The notes: generated by a model from the letters alone, not told the origin. 64,000 nucleotides of DNA from Candidimonas sp. SYP-B2681 (GCF_003971065.1 NZ_RYDV01000003.1:186001-250000); one strand, 5' to 3'. Positions 16,241 to 25,434 are shown, numbered from the stretch's first letter. Numbers and translations are program-made.

Positions 16241-16461
16241 GGCACGCCGGAGTCGCGAGCCGGCGACAGCAAGCAGGCCCTTTCCATGGCAAATATTCAA
16301 GGCCTCGCATTCCGTCACAAGCTCGCGTGATCAAAGTTTAGAGGCCGTTCAAGTCCATCACTACCCTCCAGAGAGCCTACTTCAACCCCTCGTGCAAAGC
16401 CGCTATATTGAGAAAGTCAATAAAGTTCCAATGCGATCCGATCGGCTTGCCTGGAGGCGCC

Positions 16462-17325
16462 ATGAACGAGAACGAGGCATTCGACCCACAGCAGTTCAAG
16501 GCCGAGGCGCGTGACTCGTGGAGCCGGGCCGCCATCGGCTGGAACGTACACACACCGCAGATACGTCGATGGCTTGCAAATGCCACCAGCGCGATGCTTG
16601 ATGCGGCCAACATCCTCCCTGGCTCATGCGTAGTGGATGTGGCCGCCGGCGCCGGCGATCAGACTCTGGACGCTGCCCGCCGGGTGGGTCCGAACGGCTA
16701 CGTGTTAGCCACCGATATTTCACCCAACATTCTTCATTTTGCCGCAACCAATGCAAGAGGCCACGGGTTCGATAACGTCCAGACCATGGTGGCCGACGCC
16801 GAAAACCTTAATTTACCCGCGGCAAGCTTCGATGCCGCAATTTGCCGGCTGGGCCTTATGTTTTGCCCTGACCCTAAGCGGAGTCTGCAAGAGATTCACC
16901 ATGCCCTGAAACCGGGTTCACGAGTCAGTGTGTTGGTGTACTCGCAAGTCGAGAGAAATCCATGCCTGGCGATCGTAATGCAGACAGCCTTGGAATATGC
17001 CGGCCTTCCATGGCCAGATCCTTATATGCCCGGGACCTTGTTCAGCCTGAGCCGACCCGGCGACATCGGCGAGTTGTTCGCCAGCGCAAAGTTCCACGAT
17101 ATAACGACAAGCGCGATTCCCGCAGCGTTCTCGCTGCCCTCGGCCTTTGCTTATGTGGAATTTATTCGAACTTCTACGTCGTCTGTCATGCGCCTTCTCG
17201 GCATGCTCACGCCCAGCGCACGCGAAGCGGCCCTGCTTGAAATGGAAAGCAGGTTACGCCAATTTCAAACACCAAGCGGATGGGAAGGCCCGAATGAACT
17301 ACTGCTGACTGCAGGCGCACGGTAA
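16462..17325 (+). CDS. Class I SAM-dependent methyltransferase
   Basis: A 287-residue methyltransferase with SAM-binding motif I VVDVAAGAGDQTL, an acidic residue after the second strand (VLATDIS) and motif II/III ADAENLNLPAASFDAAIC; it resembles UbiE/COQ5-like small-molecule methyltransferases. The ATG at 16462 follows GGAGG by seven bases; the frame extends to 16408 without a better start. The substrate is unknown and the neighbours give no clue. Confidence 0.82.
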   Translation: MNENEAFDPQQFKAEARDSWSRAAIGWNVHTPQIRRWLANATSAMLDAANILPGSCVVDVAAGAGDQTLDAARRVGPNGYVLATDISPNILHFAATNARGHGFDNVQTMVADAENLNLPAASFDAAICRLGLMFCPDPKRSLQEIHHALKPGSRVSVLVYSQVERNPCLAIVMQTALEYAGLPWPDPYMPGTLFSLSRPGDIGELFASAKFHDITTSAIPAAFSLPSAFAYVEFIRTSTSSVMRLLGMLTPSAREAALLEMESRLRQFQTPSGWEGPNELLLTAGAR

Positions 17326-17612
17326 TCAAACTGGCCAATGCAAGCTGAGAAAACCCAAGCATGGAACACGTTGGGTGATGAACCAGATCATTGATTGCAC
17401 CAGGCTAGGTCGTGAGTCGGCCAAGGCTCTTGGCGTGAGATTTGGTGGCCGCGGTTATAAGTGCAAATTATCGCTCGGTTTCGTTCTGCCTCGAAAAATG
17501 AACTGGGCGACCAGTTTCTAATCGACGTCGTCCAGGCGCTCTTCAAACGCGTTTGCTATCGATGCTGCGGCGAATCCCTGGGCAACGCGACGTCTCTGAA
17601 TGCCTGCTCTGA
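17326..17612. other. Gene-free stretch with no recognisable feature
   Basis: Short frames only. A plus-strand stretch around 17415-17465 reads as GRESAKALGVRFG, loosely like the C-terminal hinge of serine recombinases, but it is too short and isolated to call a remnant. No tRNA, repeat or terminator is seen. Confidence 0.4.
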
Positions 17613-17980
17613 CTACCGAAATCGGACAGTCTTGGTTGCGTAATAAATGCAATGTCGATATGCGCGCTCCAGATTTGCCTGGCTGGTCCATGGGTATCGT
17701 TCGGCGAGCTGCACATTGAAGCGGTCTTGCACGCTCGTTGTTTCCACTTCGGCGGAGAGATTCAGCGCCAATTGCTGTCCAAAGACAATGACATCCGTCA
17801 GGTCTGGTTTAACGCATCAAGCTCCGCCTTTGTAAGCGATCGATGGCGCTCTTTTAGTCGGTTTTGGATCGGGCTCAGCCAATTGTTAAAATCCAGCGCT
17901 ACATCGAGAGCGCTATTGAGTAGATCATTTGGGCTTTGCTCCTGCTTCTGTTTGTGCCATAACGAGGTGAGCAGCTTCAT
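17613..17980 (-). pseudogene. Frameshifted small gene of unknown function
   Basis: A 60-codon frame from the ATG at 17980 (MKLLTSLWHKQKQEQ...) stops at 17798, but a second minus-strand frame continues the protein-like sequence at once (DVIVFGQQLALNL ... YPWTSQANLERAYRHCIYYA) and ends at 17613. Joined, the product is about 120 residues and recalls a small Burkholderiales family of unknown function ending in a YPW..NL..YYA pattern. The join needs one missing base near 17800. Either a decayed gene or a sequencing error; it lies in an accessory-looking stretch. Confidence 0.55.
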
Positions 17981-18103
17981 AAAGCAGATCCTTCCAACGC
18001 AATGCTATCGGAGAACAAATCAGTAAGGGTGGAAAATCATCCTTGCCAATCCGGGTAGCCCCAGTCCGCACCGCCTTTCGCTGATGACGCAATGATTACC
18101 CAC

Positions 18104-18853
18104 TCACAGAACCGAGCGGAAAATGAGCTCAAGACCGAGGACACCGAGGAAGATCATAAACCAGCGGCGGAATGTCGCGACGCCGATATGTGCTCGGACT
18201 GCAGTCCCGACCCGCATGCCTAGCAAGGCTGGAATGATGGCAAGTGCCGACAGAGTAATGTTTCCAAGGTGGAAGGCTCCGCCGACTCCCAAACTTGCCG
18301 CAAGCGCAACGGTCGAAACCGTAAAGGAGAGCCCAAGCGCCTGGATGAGGTCGTCTTTGCTTAAGCCAAGCGCTTGGAGGTACGGAACTGCGGGGATGAC
18401 GAAAACCCCGGTTGCTCCAGAGATGGCTCCCGTCATCATTCCAATAACGGGTGATAATGCGCGCTCCATGCACGGAGGGACCGACAAAGGGCGCCCCAGA
18501 AGACCGTGCGCCGCGTAGAACACCAAGGCGGCTCCCAACGCCATGCTCGTCCACTTGGTATTGGTATTCGTCAAAAGCCATGAGCCGGCAATAGTGCCCA
18601 CTACGATGGCGAGCATCATTAGCCACAACCTCTTGATCAACGCGCAAAAATCCGGTCCGGTGATCAATTGCCAAAAATTCGTGACGAAAGATGGGATGAT
18701 CAGCAGCGAAACCGCGGTGAGTGGCGACATGATGGCACCGAGAATCGCCATCGAGAGCGTCGGCAACCCCATCCCCGTCACCCCCTTGACGATGCCGGCC
18801 ACGAAGAACGTTAACGCGATAATGAGCACATTCAGGGAAAAGAGGTCATTCAT
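18104..18853 (-). CDS. TSUP (TauE/SafE) family membrane permease
   Basis: A 249-residue polytopic protein with about eight hydrophobic segments and the family signature near the N-terminus (FFVAGIVKGVTGMGLPTLS) and in the second half (GAISGATGVFVIPAVPYLQALGL). TSUP proteins export sulfite, sulfoacetate or other organosulfur/organic anions; the substrate here is unknown. It is divergent from a LysR regulator 126 bases away, which probably controls it. Confidence 0.87.
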   Translation of the reverse strand: MNDLFSLNVLIIALTFFVAGIVKGVTGMGLPTLSMAILGAIMSPLTAVSLLIIPSFVTNFWQLITGPDFCALIKRLWLMMLAIVVGTIAGSWLLTNTNTKWTSMALGAALVFYAAHGLLGRPLSVPPCMERALSPVIGMMTGAISGATGVFVIPAVPYLQALGLSKDDLIQALGLSFTVSTVALAASLGVGGAFHLGNITLSALAIIPALLGMRVGTAVRAHIGVATFRRWFMIFLGVLGLELIFRSVL

Positions 18854-18978
18854 TCCGATGCATATGAAGTCATAAAAGTGAAAAGATAATAAGCGATTAA
18901 TCTCACTTCACAATCGGGCTTTTCCGAGGGCAGGCTTAGGCGGAACCTAAGGATAACTGTGGTAGTCTTTCTTTCATC

Positions 18979-19875
18979 ATGCGCTTCGATCTTATCGACT
19001 TACGGCTCTTTCTCAATGTGTACGAGGCAGGAACAATTACGGCCGCCGCTGCAGCGAGCCATATGACGCTCGCCTCAGCTAGCGAGCGCATTCGCGGTAT
19101 GGAGGACGCGATCGGCACGCCCTTGCTCGTACGCGACCGGCGGGGCACGCGCATGACGCCAGCAGGTCGAGCCCTTGTACACCATGCTCGGCTTGTCCTA
19201 GCTCAAATCGATCAGATGCACGACGAACTTGGTAACTATGGCGCTGGCTTACGCGGGCACGTGCGTTTGCTCTGTAATACGTCGGCGCTCAGCGAACACC
19301 TGCCCGACGTCATAAGCAGCTTTCTTGCCGAGCATTCCGGCATTTCAATAGATCTCGAAGAGCGTACGAGCGACGAGATCGTAGACGCCGTACGCAATCA
19401 ATTGTGTGACGTTGGCGTGGTCGCCGACTCAGTCGATATTGAAGGCTTGGAGTGCTTCGCATTCCGTTCCGATCCTCTGGTCCTCGCGGTGCCTCGCGAT
19501 CACGACCTCGCGAAGAAGAAAAGAGTCGCCTTCGCAGAAGTCGTCGACCAACCATTCGTGGGGCTTGGCTCGGGCAGCGCCCTACACGATCATGTAACGC
19601 AACAGGCTCGCCGTTTAGGAAAAAGCTTGGATTACCGAGTGCGTCTACGCGGCTTCGACTCGATATGCCGCGTCGTGGGACGGGGTATAGGTCTGGCTAT
19701 TATTCCTAAGGCAGTCTGCCTGCGGTACACCCGGTCAGCTGGCATCAAAATTGTTTCGTTATCCGACCCATGGGCGCAGCGTAACTTAGTATTTTGTATG
19801 AGACGCATGCAAGATGTGCCCGTTCATGTGCAGCAACTCATCCAATACATACTCGCACAACCGCCGCATCGATAA
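18979..19875 (+). CDS. LysR-family transcription regulator
   Basis: A 298-residue regulator: N-terminal helix-turn-helix (DLRLFLNVYEAGTITAAAA, SERIRGMEDAIGTPLL), then a periplasmic-binding-like effector domain (GHVRLLCNTSALSEHLPD ... GRGIGLAIIPKAV). Divergent from the TSUP exporter gene, the usual arrangement for a LysR target. Effector unknown. Confidence 0.92.
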   Translation: MRFDLIDLRLFLNVYEAGTITAAAAASHMTLASASERIRGMEDAIGTPLLVRDRRGTRMTPAGRALVHHARLVLAQIDQMHDELGNYGAGLRGHVRLLCNTSALSEHLPDVISSFLAEHSGISIDLEERTSDEIVDAVRNQLCDVGVVADSVDIEGLECFAFRSDPLVLAVPRDHDLAKKKRVAFAEVVDQPFVGLGSGSALHDHVTQQARRLGKSLDYRVRLRGFDSICRVVGRGIGLAIIPKAVCLRYTRSAGIKIVSLSDPWAQRNLVFCMRRMQDVPVHVQQLIQYILAQPPHR

Positions 19876-19976
19876 GCAAGCACGACGGCTGCGTGGGAGA
19901 AACACAATACTTCGCCACTGCGACGTATGAACGCCTGCTGAATCTGTACCGGTTGATGGATGTATAGGGTACTGCA

Positions 19977-20022
19977 GTGTACCCATGAGCTTCTGGTGTA
20001 CCGATAGGTGTACCCATGAAGC
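19977..20022. repeat. Short direct repeat next to tRNA-Arg
   Basis: GTGTACCCATGA occurs at 19977-19988 and again at 20008-20019, with a related GGTGTACC between. The repeats lie between the LysR gene and the tRNA-Arg terminator. Such repeats near a tRNA 3' end can be integrase-arm or attachment remnants, but no integrase gene is present. Confidence 0.4.
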
Positions 20023-20025
20023 TAG

Positions 20026-20069
20026 AAAAAACAAAGCCCCGTAAAGCTGTTTAGGCCTTACGGGGCTTT
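20026..20069 (-). terminator. Intrinsic terminator of tRNA-Arg
   Basis: Twelve-base stem AAAGCCCCGTAA / TTACGGGGCTTT (20033-20044 and 20058-20069), followed on the minus strand by a T run from the AAAAA at 20026-20030. It lies 27 bases beyond the tRNA 3' end. Confidence 0.88.
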
Positions 20070-20095
20070 AACTAGTTAATTTAACTAGCTAATTC

Positions 20096-20172
20096 TGGCG
20101 CGGCTGGCAGGATTCGAACCCACGACCCCTTGGTTCGTAGCCAAGTACTCTATCCAACTGAGCTACAGCCGC
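20096..20172 (-). tRNA. tRNA-Arg (anticodon ACG)
   Basis: On the minus strand the 77-base sequence folds as a standard cloverleaf. The acceptor stem is GCGGCTG with CAGCCGC, the D arm is GTAGCTCAGTTGGATAGAG, and the anticodon loop is CTACGAA between CTTGG and CCAAG. The T arm contains GGTTCGAATCC and the 3' end has an encoded CCA. ACG (read as ICG) decodes CGU/CGC/CGA. Confidence 0.97.
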
Positions 20173-20327
20173 TGCGAAAGAGGCATGACTATAACATAGA
20201 TTTTTTTGCGTGTCTTGCGGCCTGCCACTTACTGCGTAAAATACGACCTTGCTTCCCCAATTTAAGAAGTATCTCCTGCACGTTACCCTGTGTACATTGC
20301 AGCACGCTTTCAACGTACAGGATAAAA

Positions 20328-21254
20328 ATGAAAACTGCCCGAGTCGCCTTTCCCTATGATTACTCTCGGATGGAAGCCGTCATTTCAGAATTTTTGGGGC
20401 CATGGCGGACCATGGATTTCGATGCCGTGGTATCGATAGCGCGCGGCGGCCTGGTGCCTGGAGTGATGGCTTCCACCAGCCTCGGCGTCCCTTTATATGC
20501 CGTCGCCTACTCGCGCAGCGATCGTGCTGTCTCGTGGTTTACGGTCGCCCGCCCCAGCCGTCCGTCTCGCTTGCTTGTTATTGAAGACGTTGCAGGTCGG
20601 GGCACGACCTTATCTGACTGTGCAGCATTCCTGCTCGAACTAGGCCACGACCTTACGATTTTTGCTTTGGCCTACGATAGCGAATCGCGCATTACGCCTC
20701 AATATGGCTTGAAGATACCCCAGGGATTCAGGGCCTGGTTCCCATGGGAACGGGAATCCATCACTGCAGCGTTCGATGGCACTCTTAACGGGCCGGATCG
20801 TCCGGAATACACGTACGCATCATGGGCAATAGACTTGGACGGCGTGCTGCTCATGGATTTGCCCGAGGACCAATACCAGTTGGCCTTGCACGATACCTTG
20901 GCTCAACGCGATCTGCTTCCGCCAAACGAAATCTTGCCGCGGCTCGATCTGACAGACATGACCATCATTACTGGACGTCCGGAACAAGATCGCCAACGCA
21001 CCCAAGCGTGGCTAAGCAAGCACGGCTTTCATGGGCCTCTGATCATGCGCGACGAAGCCCGCCACACCTCACAAGAAACCGCTGCTCATAAAGCGCAGGC
21101 CATTCTGGACCGCTGCCATACTCACTATATTGAAAGCGACCCCACCCAAGCGCTGAATATTGCGTATCGAACCAAAGTGGCGAAGGTGTACTGGTGGGAT
21201 GGCCGCAAGGCGCTAATGGTCTATGCGAACGAAGTCGAACAAAATTTTAGTTAA
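20328..21254 (+). CDS. Phosphoribosyltransferase-like domain fused to a HAD-like hydrolase domain
   Basis: A 308-residue two-domain protein. Residues about 10-150 are type I phosphoribosyltransferase-like: VVSIARGGLVPGVMAS and the PRPP loop VIEDVAGRGTTLSD near residue 84. Residues about 160-308 look like a HAD hydrolase: motif I AIDLDGVLL near 166, motif II TIITGRP, a lysine region AHKAQAIL and an acidic motif YIESDP. The ATG at 20328 is in AT-rich sequence after GATAAAA; upstream frame runs through the tRNA and is not coding. Probably nucleotide or base salvage, or removal of an unwanted phosphoribosylated product; the substrate is unknown. Confidence 0.75.
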   Translation: MKTARVAFPYDYSRMEAVISEFLGPWRTMDFDAVVSIARGGLVPGVMASTSLGVPLYAVAYSRSDRAVSWFTVARPSRPSRLLVIEDVAGRGTTLSDCAAFLLELGHDLTIFALAYDSESRITPQYGLKIPQGFRAWFPWERESITAAFDGTLNGPDRPEYTYASWAIDLDGVLLMDLPEDQYQLALHDTLAQRDLLPPNEILPRLDLTDMTIITGRPEQDRQRTQAWLSKHGFHGPLIMRDEARHTSQETAAHKAQAILDRCHTHYIESDPTQALNIAYRTKVAKVYWWDGRKALMVYANEVEQNFS

Positions 21255-21315
21255 GATGTTTCACTTAGAAAGAACCGGCCATGTCCGGCACCATACCAAT
21301 AATTAGGAGAACTTC

Positions 21316-22482
21316 GTGACCACCCCAACCTCAATGACTTGCGTTGAAGATTTTCGCAAGCTGGCCGAACGTCGGGTTCCCAGGATGTTTTACGACTACG
21401 CCGATTCCGGTTCATGGACTGAGGGCACGTATCGCTCCAACGAGACCGACTTCCATAAGCTGAAATTTCGCCAGCGCGTAGCCGTCGACATTGAAAAACG
21501 TACCCATCGCAGTGCAATGATCGGTATCGATGTCGCCATGCCGGTAGCCATAGCGCCAACCGGCCTGACTGGCATGCAACACGCCGATGGCGAGATTCTT
21601 GGCGCCAAGGCGGCCGAGAAATTCGGCATTCCGTTCACGCTTTCCACGATGAGCATCTGCTCGATTGAAGACGTCGCCGCGAATACACAGAAGCCCTTCT
21701 GGTTTCAGCTATACGTCATGCGCGATCGTGACTTCATCGAACGCCTTATCGATCGTGCCAAGGCGGCCAATTGCTCTGCCCTGGTCCTGACACTGGACTT
21801 GCAGGTGCTAGGCCAACGCCATAAAGATATCAAGAATGGTTTATCGACCCCTCCCAAACCAACACTGGCAAATTTAGTCAACCTGGTGACCAAACCGCGC
21901 TGGTGTTTGAATATGTTGGGCACCAATCGCCGCACCTTCGGCAATATTGTCGGCCATGCAAAAGGTGTCGGCGACCTGTCTTCCTTATCTTCATGGACCG
22001 CCGAACAGTTCGATCCCGCCCTTAGCTGGAAAGATATCGAATGGATCAAGAACCGTTGGGGCGGCAAATTGATACTGAAAGGAATCATGGATGCCCAGGA
22101 TGCCCGTTTTGCTGTCGAAAGCGGGGCCGACGCGCTGGTCGTCTCGAACCATGGCGGACGTCAGCTCGACGGCGCGCCCTCGTCAATATCAGCCCTGCCC
22201 GCCGTCGCCCATGCCGTCGGCAAGGAAATCGAAGTATGGATGGACGGCGGTATCCGCTCTGGGCAAGATGTACTTAAAGCCGTGGCTTTAGGGGCCCAAG
22301 GTACGATGATAGGCCGCTCGTTCTTGTACTCTTTGGGGGCCATGGGCGAGGCAGGCGTATTGCGATGCCTGCAAATGATCGCCAATGAATTGGACATCAC
22401 CATGGGCTTCTGCGGGCATACCGATATACAGAATATCGACCGATCCATTCTGTTGAACGGCGATATCTTCGACCGATATTAA
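21316..22482 (+). CDS. lldD: FMN-dependent alpha-hydroxy-acid dehydrogenase (L-lactate dehydrogenase type)
   Basis: A 388-residue TIM-barrel flavoenzyme oxidising L-lactate or a related 2-hydroxy acid, passing electrons to the respiratory chain. Family motifs are complete: FYDYADSGSWTE, PVAIAPTGLTGM, FQLYVMRDRDF, LTLDLQVLGQRHKD, the catalytic-His SNHGGRQLDG and DGGIRSGQDVLKA. Length fits LldD rather than the shorter LctO oxidases. It is 61 bases downstream of the PRT-HAD gene and followed by a strong terminator. Mandelate or glycolate-type substrates cannot be excluded. Confidence 0.88.
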   Translation: MTTPTSMTCVEDFRKLAERRVPRMFYDYADSGSWTEGTYRSNETDFHKLKFRQRVAVDIEKRTHRSAMIGIDVAMPVAIAPTGLTGMQHADGEILGAKAAEKFGIPFTLSTMSICSIEDVAANTQKPFWFQLYVMRDRDFIERLIDRAKAANCSALVLTLDLQVLGQRHKDIKNGLSTPPKPTLANLVNLVTKPRWCLNMLGTNRRTFGNIVGHAKGVGDLSSLSSWTAEQFDPALSWKDIEWIKNRWGGKLILKGIMDAQDARFAVESGADALVVSNHGGRQLDGAPSSISALPAVAHAVGKEIEVWMDGGIRSGQDVLKAVALGAQGTMIGRSFLYSLGAMGEAGVLRCLQMIANELDITMGFCGHTDIQNIDRSILLNGDIFDRY

Positions 22483-22504
22483 CCATAGCCGCGCGTGAAT
22501 CTGC

Positions 22505-22538
22505 ACAACGCCCGCCTTTTTGGCGGGCGTTGTCGTTT
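22505..22538 (+). terminator. Intrinsic terminator after lldD
   Basis: Twelve-base GC-rich stem ACAACGCCCGCC / GGCGGGCGTTGT (22505-22516, 22522-22533) with a TTTTT loop and CGTTT after it. Confidence 0.88.
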
Positions 22539-22689
22539 AGGGCCAGCACATTGCGACAGCGCCGCAACTGCCCTCGGCCGGGCCATCAAAACTAGGGCTC
22601 CTGGCCCGTAGCGTTCGAACGTAAAAATATCCTACCGTACGCATAGTCCGCCATTGCCGTCCTGTTCACGTTCATGGGAGTGCAACACT

Positions 22690-23352
22690 ATGGTACTTCG
22701 ACACGCCGCCATGCTATCGGTCGTTCTGGGCATGCTTGTGCCGACGGGCCTCGTCGCCAGCGAGCTTTACGAGCGCGATCCGCTGCCGTCGATCGGACTG
22801 TTCACGTTGCAACTGTGGCCCCTGGAGGCACGCGAACACGCCATGCAGCCTTCACAATTTGAATTTATGAAGCGCAGGAATCTACTGAGCGAAAAAGAAG
22901 CGAAAATCCAGGCCCAAACACAGTACCTGGCGGCAAAGTTCCGCCAAAGTGAGTCGAGCATTCGCAACTATGTGGAGCTCGCGTGGAAAGAGGCTGGCAA
23001 ACGCAACGGAGTTCCGGCCGAGCTTCTCATTGCCATGATGCAACAAGAAAGCTCACTGCGTCCGAAAGTGGAGAGCCACTATGGCGCCCAGGGCTTGATG
23101 CAAGTCGTTCGTCGGTGGCATTACGACAAGCTACATCCGTCTGAGTCGCTGTTCGACCCGGAGGTCAACATCCGCGTCGGAGCGGATGTGATCGAAGAAT
23201 ATCTGGAAAAGGCGGATGGCAGCCTTATCCAAGCCCTTAAAAAGTACTCCGGCAACGCAAGAAATTACGCCTCCGTCGTCCTGACTGAGTCGTATAAGCT
23301 TGCGCGTGTCGCAGCCGAGGCCGCCCGTGACGTCTTGGCATCGAAAGGCTGA
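22690..23352 (+). CDS. Lytic transglycosylase-like (SLT domain) exported protein
   Basis: A 220-residue protein that probably cleaves peptidoglycan glycan strands. The ATG at 22690 starts a signal peptide (MVLRHAAMLSVVLGMLVPTG, cleavage near VASE). The SLT domain in the C-terminal half has the catalytic Glu in AMMQQESSLRPKV, then YGAQGLMQV and the ending repeat-like IQALKKYSGNARNY. It resembles MltE/Slt-type short enzymes. An upstream in-frame ATG at 22654 would bury the signal peptide. Confidence 0.85.
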   Translation: MVLRHAAMLSVVLGMLVPTGLVASELYERDPLPSIGLFTLQLWPLEAREHAMQPSQFEFMKRRNLLSEKEAKIQAQTQYLAAKFRQSESSIRNYVELAWKEAGKRNGVPAELLIAMMQQESSLRPKVESHYGAQGLMQVVRRWHYDKLHPSESLFDPEVNIRVGADVIEEYLEKADGSLIQALKKYSGNARNYASVVLTESYKLARVAAEAARDVLASKG

Positions 23353-23422
23353 CCTCGTCACAAGCGCTCAGGAATAATGATGAACAGCAAACTTTCCCGC
23401 CTTGCTGTTCTCGGCACCTGAA

Positions 23423-24400
23423 CTAATCCAGCTTGATACCAAGTTCGCCAATCAACTTGTGCCAACGTGCCGTTTCTTTCTCGAGAAGGGCGGCATATTC
23501 GTCGGGTGTGTTGCCGACAGGCTGAATCCCGAAATCGACCAGGCGTTGACGCACGGCGGGCTCGTTTAGTGTGGCCACCACGTGCTTGTTCAAGGCGTTA
23601 ACAGCGTCCTTCGGCGTTCCTCCTGTTGTCACCATGCCCACTTGGGCCGCTGCCACGACATTGGGATACCCCAATTCGGCAAACGTCGGTACATCGGGTA
23701 ACTGGGCCAGGCGTTCTGGATTAGCAACCGCCAGGGGCTTCACTTTGCCCCCTTTAATGAAGCCGGCACCCGCTGCAAGATCGACCATCATGACGGGCAC
23801 TTGTCCACCGGCCACATCGGTCAACGACGGTGCTGCGCCGCGGTAGGGTATGTGCACCATATTAAGCTTTAGTTCTGCCTTGAATAACTCCATGGCGAGG
23901 TGGTGCGGACTTCCCGCGCCGGCCGACGCATAGTTCAGCCCGTTCTTATCGGCGCGCGCCCGCTCGATGACGTCCTTCACGCTGTCCAGGCCGGAATTCG
24001 GACTGGCAACCATGATCATGGGAAAGCTGCCCAGCAACGTGACGGGGGCCAGTTCCTTTTTCGGATCGTAGCTAAGCTTCTGATACAGAGCCGGGTTGAA
24101 CACCAGGGTGCCGTTGTCCGCCGAAAGTACGGTGTAGCCGTCAGGCGCCGACCGAGCAACATCGCTGGCGGCGATGGAAGTATTGCCGCCAGGTTTATTT
24201 TCAATCACGACCGCTTGGCCCACGCGTTTGGACAAGGCGTCGCCAATCGTGCGCGCGAGGAAGTCTGAGCCGCCGCCCGCCGGGTAAGGCACAAGCCAGC
24301 GTATCTGTTTATCCGGATAGTCGGCCGCATTGGCGGGCGCCGCCACGGCCAGCGGCAGCGCAAACAGAGCAACCGTTATTATTTTCTTGAGAGTGAACAT
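23423..24400 (-). CDS. Bug/TctC-family tripartite-tricarboxylate-type binding protein
   Basis: A 325-residue periplasmic binding protein with a signal peptide (ITVALFALPLAVAAPANA) and the family motifs IRWLVPYPAGGGSDFLAR, VVIENKPGGNTSIAA and APDGYTVL. Bug proteins bind small organic acids. No TctA/TctB permease is nearby. GGAG lies ten bases before the ATG. It is 110 bases downstream of the IclR gene on the same strand and may respond to the same inducer; a shared motif precedes both (24450-24464 and 25435-25449). Confidence 0.92.
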   Translation of the reverse strand: MFTLKKIITVALFALPLAVAAPANAADYPDKQIRWLVPYPAGGGSDFLARTIGDALSKRVGQAVVIENKPGGNTSIAASDVARSAPDGYTVLSADNGTLVFNPALYQKLSYDPKKELAPVTLLGSFPMIMVASPNSGLDSVKDVIERARADKNGLNYASAGAGSPHHLAMELFKAELKLNMVHIPYRGAAPSLTDVAGGQVPVMMVDLAAGAGFIKGGKVKPLAVANPERLAQLPDVPTFAELGYPNVVAAAQVGMVTTGGTPKDAVNALNKHVVATLNEPAVRQRLVDFGIQPVGNTPDEYAALLEKETARWHKLIGELGIKLD

Positions 24401-24449
24401 TTTTCTTCTCCGGATATTTCAAGGTGCAGATTGTTGAGGCGTAAATAAT

Positions 24450-24464
24450 ATACGCGTTGCGTAA
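24450..24464. promoter_or_regulatory. Candidate IclR operator, copy A
   Basis: ATACGCGTTGCGTAA, with the ACGC-N3-GCGT core, lies 50 bases before the Bug gene start. The reverse complement of the copy at 25435-25449 matches 13 of 15 positions. Inferred, not demonstrated. Confidence 0.55.
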
Positions 24465-24510
24465 CAATGAGGAATACAAGGAAACCCTAGCGACGCTCCG
24501 CAACCCGGGA

Positions 24511-25326
24511 CTAGGCTACATGGCCTAGGGCCGCGCTGATGGCGGCGCCCTCTACCCGCAATGCATGTGCTACCCGGCTGTCGGTCGAGGCATCGAAGGC
24601 GCCCGTGGCACCAAGAACGGTCAGCACGGCCGCCACACGATCGGAAAAATCGAAAATCGGCACGCCGATGGCACTGATTCCCTGCAGATTGGTATCGCGC
24701 ACGACGGCCATGCCGGCCGCGCGCACTTCGTTCTTGATGGCAGCGATCGGATCGACTTTGTCCACCAGCCCACGCTTGGTATCGGCGATATCAGCCAGCT
24801 CATCTCGCGCCATGCGTTCTACGCGCGTGTCGTCCATGAAGCCAAGGAAAACCCGGCCGGTTGCCGACGTCAACAAAGGCAAGACCGACCCCACGCGCAC
24901 GTTAAGTGTTACCGGCAAGCCAGGCTCTTCGAACCGGACGATAGTAGGACCCTTGTTACCCATCACGGCGATGAAGCAGGTCATTTCAAGCGACTCGCGC
25001 AGCCGGATGAGCGCCGGCTCGGAGACCCGTATGGGATCCGCCAAACGCATGGCAGCCAAGCCGATCTGGATGGAGCCGGCACCCAGGTAATACTGCAGCG
25101 ACACGGGATCCTGCGCGACCAGTCCTTCTTCCATCATGCTGATGAGATAGCGGTGCACCTTGGCGGGGTTTTCCGATACGTGTTTGGCGAGAACCGTGAG
25201 GCTTGCACGCCCCCCCAGCCGTGTGAGGCCTTTAAGAACCGCGATCCCCGTCGTGATGGCTTGCACACGCTGACGGCGCCCGCGCGTCGTGGCTGCTATG
25301 TCGATATCGATGGGTGTCGTGGTCAT
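24511..25326 (-). CDS. IclR-family regulator
   Basis: A 271-residue regulator with N-terminal winged helix (AVLKGLTRLGGRASLTVLAKH ... VHRYLISMMEEGL) and the IclR effector domain (LPLLTSATGRVFLGFM; GISAIGVPIFDFS). It is transcribed away from the P450 gene, with 196 bases between the two starts, and toward the Bug gene. Position suggests it controls both. Effector unknown. Confidence 0.92.
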   Translation of the reverse strand: MTTTPIDIDIAATTRGRRQRVQAITTGIAVLKGLTRLGGRASLTVLAKHVSENPAKVHRYLISMMEEGLVAQDPVSLQYYLGAGSIQIGLAAMRLADPIRVSEPALIRLRESLEMTCFIAVMGNKGPTIVRFEEPGLPVTLNVRVGSVLPLLTSATGRVFLGFMDDTRVERMARDELADIADTKRGLVDKVDPIAAIKNEVRAAGMAVVRDTNLQGISAIGVPIFDFSDRVAAVLTVLGATGAFDASTDSRVAHALRVEGAAISAALGHVA

Positions 25327-25434
25327 AAGTTGGTGCCAGCGTTAAAGTGGACCTAAGTATATTCCTTCGGAAGTCGTGCATCGGCGCCGTCCATACGAGC
25401 CTTTTGCAATACGCTTTTTCATACCGAATAAAAA

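Noticed and set aside
17415-17465. Possible serine-recombinase remnant (GRESAKALGVRFG)
   Set aside because: Only about a dozen residues resemble the hinge of resolvases; no catalytic domain nearby. Not enough to call.
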